From NCBI GenBank assembly GCA_023428295.1, contig JAEYYV010000288.1, positions 1 through 42,905 of the forward strand: 42,905 nt of DNA, read 5' to 3'. Each line of letters starts with the position of its first letter. The stretch's first letter is position 1. The notes below the pieces were generated by a model. That model did no database searches. It worked only from the letters and a program-made list of their open reading frames with translations, and was not told the origin of the DNA. This DNA is from Pseudomonadota bacterium (GTDB lineage: Bacteria; Myxococcota_A; Polyangia; Haliangiales; Haliangiaceae). Below, in pieces: positions 12,737-19,846 of this stretch. A program made the translations under genes and the position numbers.

Positions 12737-13120
12737 GTGCTGCTGCTGAAGACATGGCGCGGGCGATTCATCGTCGCGTTCCTGCTCGTGCAGCTGCTGT
12801 TGCCGCTGCGCTACTACATCGCGCATCGCGATCCGCATGACGAGCGGTTCGCGTGGCGCATGTTCTCGCCGATTCGCATGGCGCAGTGCCGACCATCGGT
12901 GAGCATCGGCGACACGCCCGCCCGCTTGAGCCGCGAGTTTCACGAAGCGTGGATCGAGATCGCCAAGCGCGGTCGGTTCACCGTCGTCGAGGCCATGGGC
13001 GCAAAGCTGTGCCGCAAGTATCCCGGCAAGGACGTACGCGTGTCGCTCGACTGCACGTACCTGGATCGCGAGCCGCGCACGTACGGCGGCTTCAACATGT
13101 GCAACGTGCCCGAGTTGTAG
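12737..13120 (+). CDS. Small membrane protein resembling the C-terminal part of vitamin-K-dependent carboxylase (DUF5819-like)
   Basis: 127 residues from GTG 12737; a TTG at 12728 is an alternative. One transmembrane helix (RFIVAFLLVQLLLPLRYYI, residues about 9-27) is followed by a globular part on the non-cytosolic side. The stretch LLPLRYYIAHRDPHDERFAW, continuing RMFSP, closely follows the segment after the last membrane helix in bacterial VKGC/HTTM proteins (family pattern PLRH-x-GNV-WTEEGHRFAWRM). It contains four Cys. It immediately precedes a HTTM-domain protein that lacks this very segment, so the pair looks like one carboxylase-like protein divided into two genes with the C-terminal piece placed first. 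Gap to lhr is 24 bases. Confidence 0.6.
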   Translation: MLLLKTWRGRFIVAFLLVQLLLPLRYYIAHRDPHDERFAWRMFSPIRMAQCRPSVSIGDTPARLSREFHEAWIEIAKRGRFTVVEAMGAKLCRKYPGKDVRVSLDCTYLDREPRTYGGFNMCNVPEL

Positions 13121-13153
13121 ACGAGTTGTAGACGAGTTGTAGACGAGTTGTAG
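13110..13153 (+). repeat. 11-bp tandem repeat (ACGAGTTGTAG) filling the gap between the two carboxylase-like genes
   Basis: Four copies: the first (13110-13120, first base C) includes the stop codon of the small membrane protein; three exact copies follow at 13121, 13132 and 13143. The ATG of the HTTM gene begins at the next base (13154). Each unit ends in TAG. Because 11 is not a multiple of three, the four TAGs (13118, 13129, 13140, 13151) fall in all three frames. Confidence 0.97.
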
Positions 13154-14719
13154 ATGGCGAAGAAGCGCAAACAACGCGGTGCGAAGCCGGCGGCCCCCGA
13201 GCAGGTGGCTTCGACCGGTCCCGCGAAGTCCGTCGAGAAACCAACCGAGAACAAGCCCGCGAAGCGCGTCGAGGATCCCGAGGGACGCAGCTTCTGGCTC
13301 GGCTACGAAGTGCCGTGGGTGAAGCTGCTCGTCGCGCGGTTTGTCATCTTCACGGTGCTCGCGGTGGATGCGCTCCTGCAGATCAGCCATGCGCCGCGGT
13401 ATGGCGCCGGCGACTTCAACGTGTCGCACGTGCCCGGCATGAACGACTTCGGCGCGGGTCGCGCGAGCTTCGCGGTGGCGCAGCTCGTGATCGCCGCGTG
13501 TCTGTCGTTCGCGGCGCTCGGCGTACGCACGCGGATCGTGTTGCCGATCGCGACCGCGCTGTACGCGTGGCTGTACTTCGGAAGTCAGCTCGACTCGTAT
13601 CAGCACCACTATCTCGTCGCGCTCGTGCTGCTCCTCGCGTGCTTCGTGCCATGGGAGCGGCCGGTGGATCGCGCGCTCTCGACGCCCATCCGCGCGTGGG
13701 CGATTCGCCTCCTGCTCGTGCAGATCGGCATCATGTATCTGTGGGCCGCAGTGTCGAAGATGGATCCCGCGTGGCTCGACGGGCGCACGTTGGATCTCCA
13801 GATCGCCGGCAGTCTGCGCGAGCTGATCGACGACACCGTCGGGATCAAGGCAGCGTCACGGTTCGCGCTGCTCGCCGAGATCATCCTGGCGCTGACGATC
13901 TGGTGGAAGCGAGGGTGGCTCGTCGCGCTGCCGCTCGGCGTCGCGTTTCACGCGGCCATCTTGGCGAGCGGTCTCGAGATCGGACTGTTCGCGGTGCTCA
14001 TGCTCGGCTTCTACGTGCTCGTGATCCCCGATCGCCTGTTCGTGCGCGTGGGTGAGAGCGCGGCGTGGCTCGTGGCCGGGCTCGTCGGCGCGGTTCGGCG
14101 CGTCGACACGACGTGGAGCGCCGTCGGTGTGATGCTCGCGGTGGGAGGCGTGCTCGCGCTTCTCGTGCGCTTGCCCTCGGCGACGATCGTCGGGCTCGTG
14201 ATCGCCGGCATCTGCGCCGCGTGGATCGGCGTGTCTCGCGAACGCGTGCGTGGCGCGAAGCTCGCCGGTGGCTACATGTTCGCGATGATCGTGTGGCTCG
14301 TCATCGATCGCGCGTCGTCCACGGCGGTCGACTACTACCGCTTCTGGGGCGGCAACGCGCGGCGCCTCGGTGATCCGGCAGCGTCGGAGTACGCGTATCG
14401 CAAGGTCATCGAGATCGATCCCACGCACCCCTCGGGCCACTACCAGCTCGGACAGCTCCTCCTCGGGCGCGACGAGGAAGCAGCCGGCCTCGCCGCCTTG
14501 CGGGAAGCGCAACGGCTCGAGCCATTGCGTGCGCGCGCGTACCTCGCGGAAGCGCGATGGCTGTGGGGCAAGGGACGCCGCGATGAAGCGACCGCGGCGG
14601 CCAAGGAGGCGGTGCGCGCAGAGCCCGCTCACCCCGAGGCGCAGCAGTTCTTGCGCTCGCTCACCGCACCGGCGGAAGCGAAGCCGGATGCTCCCGACGA
14701 CACGAGAGACAACGACTGA
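13154..14719 (+). CDS. HTTM/vitamin-K-dependent gamma-carboxylase-like membrane protein with C-terminal TPRs
   Basis: 521 residues. A Lys/Pro-rich cytosolic head (1-45) precedes about nine to ten hydrophobic helices from WVKLLVARFVIFTVLAVDAL (about 55) to about 395. The block IMYLWAAVSKMDPAWLDG (about 193-210) aligns with GAGVKKLDADWVEG of human gamma-glutamyl carboxylase, placing K202 at the catalytic Lys (K218) position. LGVAFHAAILASGLEIGLF fits the next conserved helix pair. Residues about 405-505 form TPR-like repeats (YAYRKVIEIDPTHPSGHYQL; REAQRLEPLRARAYLAEARW). Bacterial HTTM proteins are mostly uncharacterised; carboxylation of Glu in an exported partner is possible but unproven. The stop overlaps the nth start (TGATG, 14717-14721). 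The segment normally following the helices is encoded by the preceding gene. Confidence 0.8.
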   Translation: MAKKRKQRGAKPAAPEQVASTGPAKSVEKPTENKPAKRVEDPEGRSFWLGYEVPWVKLLVARFVIFTVLAVDALLQISHAPRYGAGDFNVSHVPGMNDFGAGRASFAVAQLVIAACLSFAALGVRTRIVLPIATALYAWLYFGSQLDSYQHHYLVALVLLLACFVPWERPVDRALSTPIRAWAIRLLLVQIGIMYLWAAVSKMDPAWLDGRTLDLQIAGSLRELIDDTVGIKAASRFALLAEIILALTIWWKRGWLVALPLGVAFHAAILASGLEIGLFAVLMLGFYVLVIPDRLFVRVGESAAWLVAGLVGAVRRVDTTWSAVGVMLAVGGVLALLVRLPSATIVGLVIAGICAAWIGVSRERVRGAKLAGGYMFAMIVWLVIDRASSTAVDYYRFWGGNARRLGDPAASEYAYRKVIEIDPTHPSGHYQLGQLLLGRDEEAAGLAALREAQRLEPLRARAYLAEARWLWGKGRRDEATAAAKEAVRAEPAHPEAQQFLRSLTAPAEAKPDAPDDTRDND

Positions 14720-15495
14720 TGCCCATCGACGCCGCGATCGATCACGCGCTCACCACCACGCGCTCGCCGCTGCTCGCGCCTGCCGATGCGCCGCGCACGC
14801 GGCAAGGGCGCGCCGATCTGATCGTGCAGCTCCTCGACGAGTACATTCCCGCGCCCGCGATCCCGCTCGACCATGCGGATCCGTTTCAGCTGCTCGTCGC
14901 GGTGATCCTGTCGGCGCAGTGCACGGATGCGCGCGTCAACATGGTGACGCCGAAGCTGTTCGCGCGTGCGCCGTCGGCGACCGCGATGTCCAAGCTGACC
15001 GCCGCGCAGATCATGCCGTTCATCAAGACGTGCGGCCTCGCGCCCGGCAAGGCAAAGGCGCTGGCCAAGACGAGCCGCATGCTCGTGAAGAATCACGGTG
15101 GCGAGGTCCCCCGCGACATGGCCGCGCTCGAGAAGCTGCCCGGCGTTGGCCACAAGACCGCCAGCGTGGTGATGGTGCAGGCGTTCGGTGAGCCCGCGTT
15201 TCCCGTCGACACGCACATCCATCGGCTCGCCGGTCGGTGGCAGCTGTCACGCGCGCGCACCGTCGAGGAGGTCGAGGCGGATCTCAAGGCCGTGTTTCCG
15301 CAGGCGCGGTGGCACGATCTACACCTGCAGATGATCTACTTCGGACGCAGCTTCTGTCCGGCGCGCGGACACGTGCGCACGACGTGTCCCATCTGCTGTT
15401 GGGCGATGTCGGCGGCACGCGAACGCGCCGAGCTCCGGCAAGGGCTCAGCAAGCCGGTGAAGCCACGCGCCACGGCGAAGCGCAAGCGCTCGTAA
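14719..15495 (+). CDS. nth: Endonuclease III (DNA glycosylase/AP lyase)
   Basis: 258 residues, slightly longer than the roughly 210 of E. coli Nth because of a 35-residue leader and a basic tail (VKPRATAKRKRS). It removes oxidised pyrimidines and cuts at abasic sites in base-excision repair. Seen: helix-hairpin-helix LPGVGHKTA with the catalytic Lys (GHK), and PVDTHIHRLAGR with the catalytic Asp. The iron-sulfur loop is the variant CPARGHVRTTCPICC: C-x9-C-x2-C-C instead of C-x6-C-x2-C-x5-C, a spacing I recall from some chlamydial-type Nth proteins. It should still hold a [4Fe-4S] cluster, but this is inference. Start ATG 14719 overlaps the preceding stop by one base, indicating cotranscription with the HTTM gene. 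Confidence 0.93.
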   Translation: MPIDAAIDHALTTTRSPLLAPADAPRTRQGRADLIVQLLDEYIPAPAIPLDHADPFQLLVAVILSAQCTDARVNMVTPKLFARAPSATAMSKLTAAQIMPFIKTCGLAPGKAKALAKTSRMLVKNHGGEVPRDMAALEKLPGVGHKTASVVMVQAFGEPAFPVDTHIHRLAGRWQLSRARTVEEVEADLKAVFPQARWHDLHLQMIYFGRSFCPARGHVRTTCPICCWAMSAARERAELRQGLSKPVKPRATAKRKRS

Positions 15496-15566
15496 CGGTC
15501 GTAGGACGAGCACCTCGAGGCGACGGTGAAGCTGCACACCTCGATGACCAGCGCTAAGGTGGGTCC

Positions 15567-16193
15567 GTGCAAATCGACATCTTCAGCGACGTCGTGTGTC
15601 CCTGGTGCTTCATCGGCACGCGTCGCCTCGAGCACGTACTGACCGAGCGAGGCATCACGGCAGACGTCACGTATCGCACGTTCCTCCTCGATCCGAACAC
15701 GCCGCCGGAGGGCAAGAACGTCCCCGAAATGATCCGCACCAAGTACGGTCGCGATCCGGCGCCGATGTTCGCGCGCGTCGAAGCGGAAGCGCGCAAGTCG
15801 AACATCCCGCTCGACAGTGCGAAGCAACCGATGTCGTACAACACGGTCCGCGCGCACACGCTCCTGCGTCACGCGATCCCACTCGGTACGCAACGCGCGT
15901 TCGCGCAGGCGCTGTTCGCGGCCAACTTCCTCGACGGGAAGAACATCTCCGACCCCGACGTGCTCGTCGAGATCGCCACGCAGCACGGCTTCACGAGGGA
16001 GCGCGTGCTCGAGCTGCTGACCGACGAGAACGAGCTCTCGCTCACCAAGAAGGAGCACGACGTGCCGCGCCAGCTCGGCATCTCCGGCGCGCCGTTCTTT
16101 GTCTTCAACGGCACGATCGGTGTCTCGGGCGCGCAGCCCGAAGAAGTGTTCGGCCAGGTGCTCGACGAGATCGCGAACAACGATCCGGGCTAA
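15567..16193 (+). CDS. DsbA-family (FrnE-like) thioredoxin-fold oxidoreductase
   Basis: 208 residues from GTG 15567, preceded by AAGGTGGG. The active site CPWC (residues 11-14) sits after the first strand (QIDIFSDVV). A long helical insertion follows (about 55-150), then the cis-Pro loop SGAPFFVFNG (about 174-183). There is no signal peptide, so it is a cytosolic FrnE/2-hydroxychromene-2-carboxylate isomerase-like member, a group linked to disulfide isomerisation, oxidative stress or polyketide chemistry. The residues cannot distinguish these. It is a single gene: 71 bases separate it from nth, and the tetR promoter follows. Confidence 0.9.
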   Translation: MQIDIFSDVVCPWCFIGTRRLEHVLTERGITADVTYRTFLLDPNTPPEGKNVPEMIRTKYGRDPAPMFARVEAEARKSNIPLDSAKQPMSYNTVRAHTLLRHAIPLGTQRAFAQALFAANFLDGKNISDPDVLVEIATQHGFTRERVLELLTDENELSLTKKEHDVPRQLGISGAPFFVFNGTIGVSGAQPEEVFGQVLDEIANNDPG

Positions 16194-16239
16194 AACGCCA
16201 GCAAGTTCGGCTCACTATCAAATTTGTCGAAGTTTGTGC

Positions 16240-16272
16240 TTGCACGCGCACTGCGGAATGAATATTCATTCC
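16240..16272 (+). promoter_or_regulatory. tetR promoter with perfect 18-bp palindromic operator
   Basis: GGAATGAATATTCATTCC (16255-16272) is a perfect palindrome. A candidate promoter reads TTGCAC (16240-16245), 17-base spacer, TATTCA (16263-16268), so the operator covers the -10 element. Transcription would start near 16275, just before the ATG at 16282. A second copy precedes the SDR gene, supporting autorepression by this TetR protein. The sequence is close to the Bacillus FadR site as I remember it (TGAATGAMTANTCATTCA). Confidence 0.85.
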
Positions 16273-16281
16273 TCCACGCAG

Positions 16282-16881
16282 ATGGCGTCCTCGATCGCTT
16301 CCAAGACCGCGCGCGAGCCCAAGGGCGACAAGCGCGAGGCGATCCTCGATGCGGCGCTGGATCTGTTTGTCGAGCGCGGCTTCTTCGGCACCGCGGTCCC
16401 CGAGATCGCGGACACGGCCGGCGTGGGTGCGGGCACCATCTATCGCTACTTCGAGTCGAAGGAAGCGCTGGTCAACGCGATCTATCGCCAGCAGAAGCAA
16501 CGCTTCGCGCACGTCGTGTTGGATGACTTTCCGGCGAGCTCCTCGACGAGAGAGCAGTTCCGCACGATGTGGATGCGCATGGCGACGTTCGCGCAGAACA
16601 ACGTCAAGGCGTTCATCTTCATGGAGCTGCACCACCACCAGCGCTATCTCGATGCCGAGAGCCGCGCGTTGGAGCAGCGTCTTCTCTCTCTCTTCACGAG
16701 CATCGTGGTCGCCGCACAAGCGCGCCGCGAGCTCAAAGCGGGTCCACCGAACCTCCTCATGGGGATCGTGATGGGCGCGTTTGTCGGCGTCATACGAAGT
16801 TGCGTGGAGGTCGAGCAGTCGCTCGACGAAGCGGACTGGGTGCTCGCCGAGCAAGTCCTCTGGGAAGCAGTTCGAGCCTAG
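16282..16881 (+). CDS. TetR-family transcriptional regulator
   Basis: 199 residues from ATG 16282. An earlier in-frame ATG (16258) lies inside the operator and upstream of the predicted transcription start, so it is rejected. N-terminal HTH at about 16-62: REAILDAALDLFVERGFFGT, then VPEIADTAGVGAGTIYRYF, the standard TetR recognition helix. The C-terminal ligand domain (about 70-199) is helical and contains MELHHHQRYLD. It most likely represses itself and the neighbouring SDR through the two GGAATGAA-type palindromes. The operator's likeness to that of FadR suggests an acyl-CoA or related lipid as inducer; this is inference from the site, not from the ligand pocket. Confidence 0.9.
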   Translation: MASSIASKTAREPKGDKREAILDAALDLFVERGFFGTAVPEIADTAGVGAGTIYRYFESKEALVNAIYRQQKQRFAHVVLDDFPASSSTREQFRTMWMRMATFAQNNVKAFIFMELHHHQRYLDAESRALEQRLLSLFTSIVVAAQARRELKAGPPNLLMGIVMGAFVGVIRSCVEVEQSLDEADWVLAEQVLWEAVRA

Positions 16882-16936
16882 GGACGGATCGTCGGTTCTC
16901 GGCGGGGAATCCCTCGCCTTTTCTGTGGGTTTGGAC

Positions 16937-16954
16937 GGAATGAACATTCATTCC
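16937..16954. promoter_or_regulatory. Second TetR operator, upstream of the SDR gene
   Basis: GGAATGAACATTCATTCC matches the operator before tetR in 17 of 18 positions; only the centre is asymmetric. TTGGAC (16931-16936) directly precedes it and may be the -35, placing the operator in the promoter spacer; the -10 is weak (ACTAAC, 16955-16960). It lies 28 bases before the SDR start. Confidence 0.85.
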
Positions 16955-16981
16955 ACTAACGTTTGAACGGAGCCAGGGACT

Positions 16982-17950
16982 ATGTCGAACACGTCGAAGA
17001 TCGTTCTCATCACGGGTGCCACTGCGGGCATCGGCCGGTTCACCGCGCTTCACCTCGCGAAGCGTGGACACCATGTCATCGCGAGCGGTCGCAAGGTCGC
17101 CGAGCTCGCGAAGCTGCGCGAGGAGGCCGCCGCGCTCGTGTTGCCCCACGGCGGGAAGGCGCAGCTCGATACGGTGATCCTCGACGTCACGTCCCAGACG
17201 TCGATCGTCGCCGCGCAGCTCGAGGTCGAGCAGCTCACGGGTGGCCGCGGTCCGGACGTGCTCGTCAACAATGCGGGCTTTGGCATCTTGGGACCGACGG
17301 CGGAGATCGACGACGCCGAGATGCGCCGCCAGTACGAGACCAACGTGTTCGGCTTGATGAACGTCACGCGCGCGTTCCTCCCCGCCATGCGCGAGCGACG
17401 CGCGGGGCGCATCGTCAATATCTCGAGCCTCGGCGGTCGCGTCACGCTGCCCTACTTCGGCGTGTACAACTCCACGAAGTACGCGGTCGAGTCGCTGTCG
17501 GACGCGCTTCGCTACGAGCTGCGCGCGTTCGGCATCGATATCTCGCTCGTCGAGCCGGGCGTCATCCGCACGAACTTCGAAGCGACCGCCGCCGACAACC
17601 TCGACCGCTTTTCGTCGACGCCGTACGCGCCCGCGATCGCGCGCTACGAGCAGATGTCCAAGCAGGCGGACAAGCTCGCGTCAGATCCGATCGTCGTCGC
17701 GAAGGCGATCACGCGCGCTGTCGAAGCGCGCCGTCCCGCCGCACGCTACGTGGCGCCGTACTTCTCGAACCAGATGATCGTGCTCGCGAAGGCGCTCGTT
17801 CCGACGCGCGTGTGGGACTGGGCGCTCCGCAAGATCGCGAACCTCGACGCGAAGACCCTCGGTACGAGCCAACCGCGCATCGACGTCACCGAGGCACCGG
17901 CGGTCACGCCTGCCGCTCGCCCCGCGCGATCCGAAGCGCGCGCGAACTAG
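16982..17950 (+). CDS. Classical short-chain dehydrogenase/reductase
   Basis: 322 residues; GGAG lies about 10 bases before the ATG. Rossmann motif TGATAGIG (11-18) with GRK after strand 2, favouring NADP(H). NNAG at 96-99, catalytic Ser in NISS (S149), Y162 and K166 in YNSTK. After the core, residues about 190-322 form an extended C-terminal region with an amphipathic helix (YFSNQMIVLAKALVPTRVWD), as in SDRs acting on lipids, steroids or retinoids. The substrate is unknown. It is probably derepressed with tetR, since both carry the same palindrome. The Ala/Pro-rich last 25 residues look disordered. Confidence 0.92.
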   Translation: MSNTSKIVLITGATAGIGRFTALHLAKRGHHVIASGRKVAELAKLREEAAALVLPHGGKAQLDTVILDVTSQTSIVAAQLEVEQLTGGRGPDVLVNNAGFGILGPTAEIDDAEMRRQYETNVFGLMNVTRAFLPAMRERRAGRIVNISSLGGRVTLPYFGVYNSTKYAVESLSDALRYELRAFGIDISLVEPGVIRTNFEATAADNLDRFSSTPYAPAIARYEQMSKQADKLASDPIVVAKAITRAVEARRPAARYVAPYFSNQMIVLAKALVPTRVWDWALRKIANLDAKTLGTSQPRIDVTEAPAVTPAARPARSEARAN

Positions 17951-17994
17951 CGGTCTCGAGCACGGGCGAACGAGCGCTCTGCTAGGTTCTGCGC

Positions 17995-18357
17995 ATGCGG
18001 ATCGCGCTCGTGCTCGTGCTGGCTCTCGGTTGTCGCCGTGACGGCGAGCCCACGCCCGCGGAGATCACGGATCGCGCGTGGCAGGCCCACGCTGCGGTGG
18101 TCGCCGCCGGGGAGGCTGCAACGACGTGCGCGGAGGCAGGCGCCGCGATGCAGCGCGAGCTCGTCGCGCGGCGCCAAGCCTTTGTCGACGCCATGGCACT
18201 CGACCGAGACAAGGCAAAGCTGCAAGCCGCCACGGATTTCATCGAGAAGAACGAGCACCGCTATCACGATCTCGAGACCCGGATGCAGGCGCTGTCCGAA
18301 CGCTGCGCCGACGACGCGACGGTCCAAGCCGCGTTCGCGCAGATGTCCGATCCTTGA
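17995..18357 (+). CDS. Small putative lipoprotein, helical
   Basis: 120 residues. MRIALVLVLALGC is a short lipoprotein-like signal (Cys 13), with a weak lipobox (ALGC). The mature part is almost all helix-forming, with regularly spaced charged residues (ATTCAEAGAAMQRELVARRQ; DKAKLQAATDFIEKNEHRYH), so a coiled coil or helical bundle in the periplasm is likely. I do not recognise a family. It lies 50 bases before the S1-domain gene on the same strand and may share its transcript. Confidence 0.65.
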   Translation: MRIALVLVLALGCRRDGEPTPAEITDRAWQAHAAVVAAGEAATTCAEAGAAMQRELVARRQAFVDAMALDRDKAKLQAATDFIEKNEHRYHDLETRMQALSERCADDATVQAAFAQMSDP

Positions 18358-18407
18358 GCCGCCTCTGCCGTGACGTAGCCGCGCCGACCGAGTAGAGTGC
18401 GCGCGCC

Positions 18408-19580
18408 ATGGCCGACCAGGACGACGATTTCGCTGCGATGTTCGCTGAATCCCAGAAGGGAGCGCCGCGACAGAGGCGTCCCAAGATCGGCGACATGATC
18501 TCCGGCAAGATCATCTCGCTCGGCAAGGACGCCGTGTTCGTCGACGTCGGCGGCAAAGCCGAAGGCGTGCTCTCGCGCGATCAGGTCAGCGACAAGGAAG
18601 GCAAGCTGCTGGTCAACGCCGGCGAGGTGATCGAGGCGCGCGTCGTCGGCGATCAAGGCGGCGTCCTCGAGCTGCGCGTCAAAGTGGGCCGCGGCCCGCA
18701 GGCGAGCGCGGAGCTGCAGCAAGCGTTCGAGCTCGGCATTCCCGTCGAGGGCACGGTCACCGAGGTGATCAAAGGCGGCGTCTCCGTCGACGTGGCGGGC
18801 GTGCGTGGCTTCTGTCCCGCGTCTCAGATCGACGCGCGCTTCGTCGAGGATCTCTCCACGTACGTCGGCCAGAAGCTGACGTTCCGCATCACCAAGTACG
18901 AGGCGCGCAACCTCGTCCTCTCGCGCCGCGTGCTCGTCGAAGAGGAGAAGGAGAAGCTCGCCGCCGTCACGCGCAAGTCGCTCCAGATCGGGCTCGTCGT
19001 GCGCGGCAAGGTCGTCGGCTTCAAGCCGTTCGGCGCGTTCGTCGATATCGGCGGCATCGAGGGCATGCTGCACATCTCCGAGCTCGGCTTCTCGCGCGTC
19101 GAGAAGCCCGAGGATGTGCTGCGCCTCGGCCAAGAGATCGAGGTCGCGATCCTCAAGATCGAGCCGAGCGAGAAAGGCGAGCGCATCTCGCTCTCGCTCA
19201 AAGCCCTCGCGAACGATCCGTGGAACGACGCTACCGCGCACCTCCGGGAAGGCGCGCGCGTGAAGGGCAAGGTCACGCGCCTGCAGCCGTTCGGTGCGTT
19301 CGTGGAGCTCGCGCCGTCGGTGGAAGGCCTCGTGCACATCAGCGAGCTCGGCGCGGGTCGCCGCATCCAGCACCCGAAAGAGGTCGTCTCCGTCGGCCAG
19401 GATGTCGAAGCGACCGTGCTCCTGGTCGACCACGAGCGCCGCCGTCTGTCGCTCTCGCTCGCTGCGTCCAAGGACGGCAGCGCGGAGGACATCGCCGACG
19501 TGGCAAAGGCACAGGCGCAGACACAGAGCGCGAAGCTCGGTACGTTCGGGGACCTGCTCAACAAGGTGAAGAAGAAATGA
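18408..19580 (+). CDS. S1-domain RNA-binding protein (four S1 repeats, ribosomal protein S1-like)
   Basis: 390 residues with four OB-fold S1 repeats: about 26-90 (GDMISGKIISLGKDAVFVDV), 107-172 (GIPVEGTVTEVIKGGVSVDV), 192-262 (GLVVRGKVVGFKPFGAFVDI) and 277-350 (GARVKGKVTRLQPFGAFVEL). Repeats 3 and 4 carry the strong RNA-binding signature FGAFV...GLVHISEL. The protein is shorter than ribosomal S1 (six repeats) and resembles the accessory S1-like proteins found beside rpsA in many bacteria. It probably binds mRNA or polysomes in the cytosol. The acidic head and basic tail (NKVKKK) are typical. The stop overlaps the next start as ATGA (19577-19580). Confidence 0.88.
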   Translation: MADQDDDFAAMFAESQKGAPRQRRPKIGDMISGKIISLGKDAVFVDVGGKAEGVLSRDQVSDKEGKLLVNAGEVIEARVVGDQGGVLELRVKVGRGPQASAELQQAFELGIPVEGTVTEVIKGGVSVDVAGVRGFCPASQIDARFVEDLSTYVGQKLTFRITKYEARNLVLSRRVLVEEEKEKLAAVTRKSLQIGLVVRGKVVGFKPFGAFVDIGGIEGMLHISELGFSRVEKPEDVLRLGQEIEVAILKIEPSEKGERISLSLKALANDPWNDATAHLREGARVKGKVTRLQPFGAFVELAPSVEGLVHISELGAGRRIQHPKEVVSVGQDVEATVLLVDHERRRLSLSLAASKDGSAEDIADVAKAQAQTQSAKLGTFGDLLNKVKKK

Positions 19581-19780
19581 TCCGTTCGATCCTCCTGGGT
19601 CTCGTGCTCGTGGCCTCCGTCTCCGCGTGCGGCAAGAAGAAGTCGCCCGCTGCTCCCGCCAACGCCGCGCCTGCCGAGAGCGGTGCGCCCGACGGTGGTG
19701 GCGTGCGGGACGACGCCAAGCCCGACGATCCCGACGATGCCGAGAAGCTCGGCGCCGATCCGTGCGACGGGGGCGAGTAG
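19577..19780 (+). CDS. Small lipoprotein, translationally coupled to the S1-domain gene
   Basis: 67 residues. MIRSILLGLVLVASVSAC is a clear lipoprotein signal with lipobox VSAC (Cys 18). The mature part is a short tail: basic GKKK, then Ala/Pro, then a Gly/Asp-rich acidic end with one further Cys (DPCDGGE). There is no globular domain. ATGA overlap with the preceding stop implies coupled translation. Similar tiny lipoproteins are common in Myxococcota and have no known function. Confidence 0.7.
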   Translation: MIRSILLGLVLVASVSACGKKKSPAAPANAAPAESGAPDGGGVRDDAKPDDPDDAEKLGADPCDGGE

Positions 19781-19846
19781 CCGATACCTTCTGCCCGGGG
19801 CAGCGTTCGCACACCTCTCGCTCCCGAATCGGCGCACCATGGATGC

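Noticed and set aside
19791..19803. CTGCCCGGGGCAG dyad before the beta-helix lipoprotein
   Set aside because: Single-base centre cannot form a hairpin, and such GC dyads are frequent by chance here; no second copy noticed.
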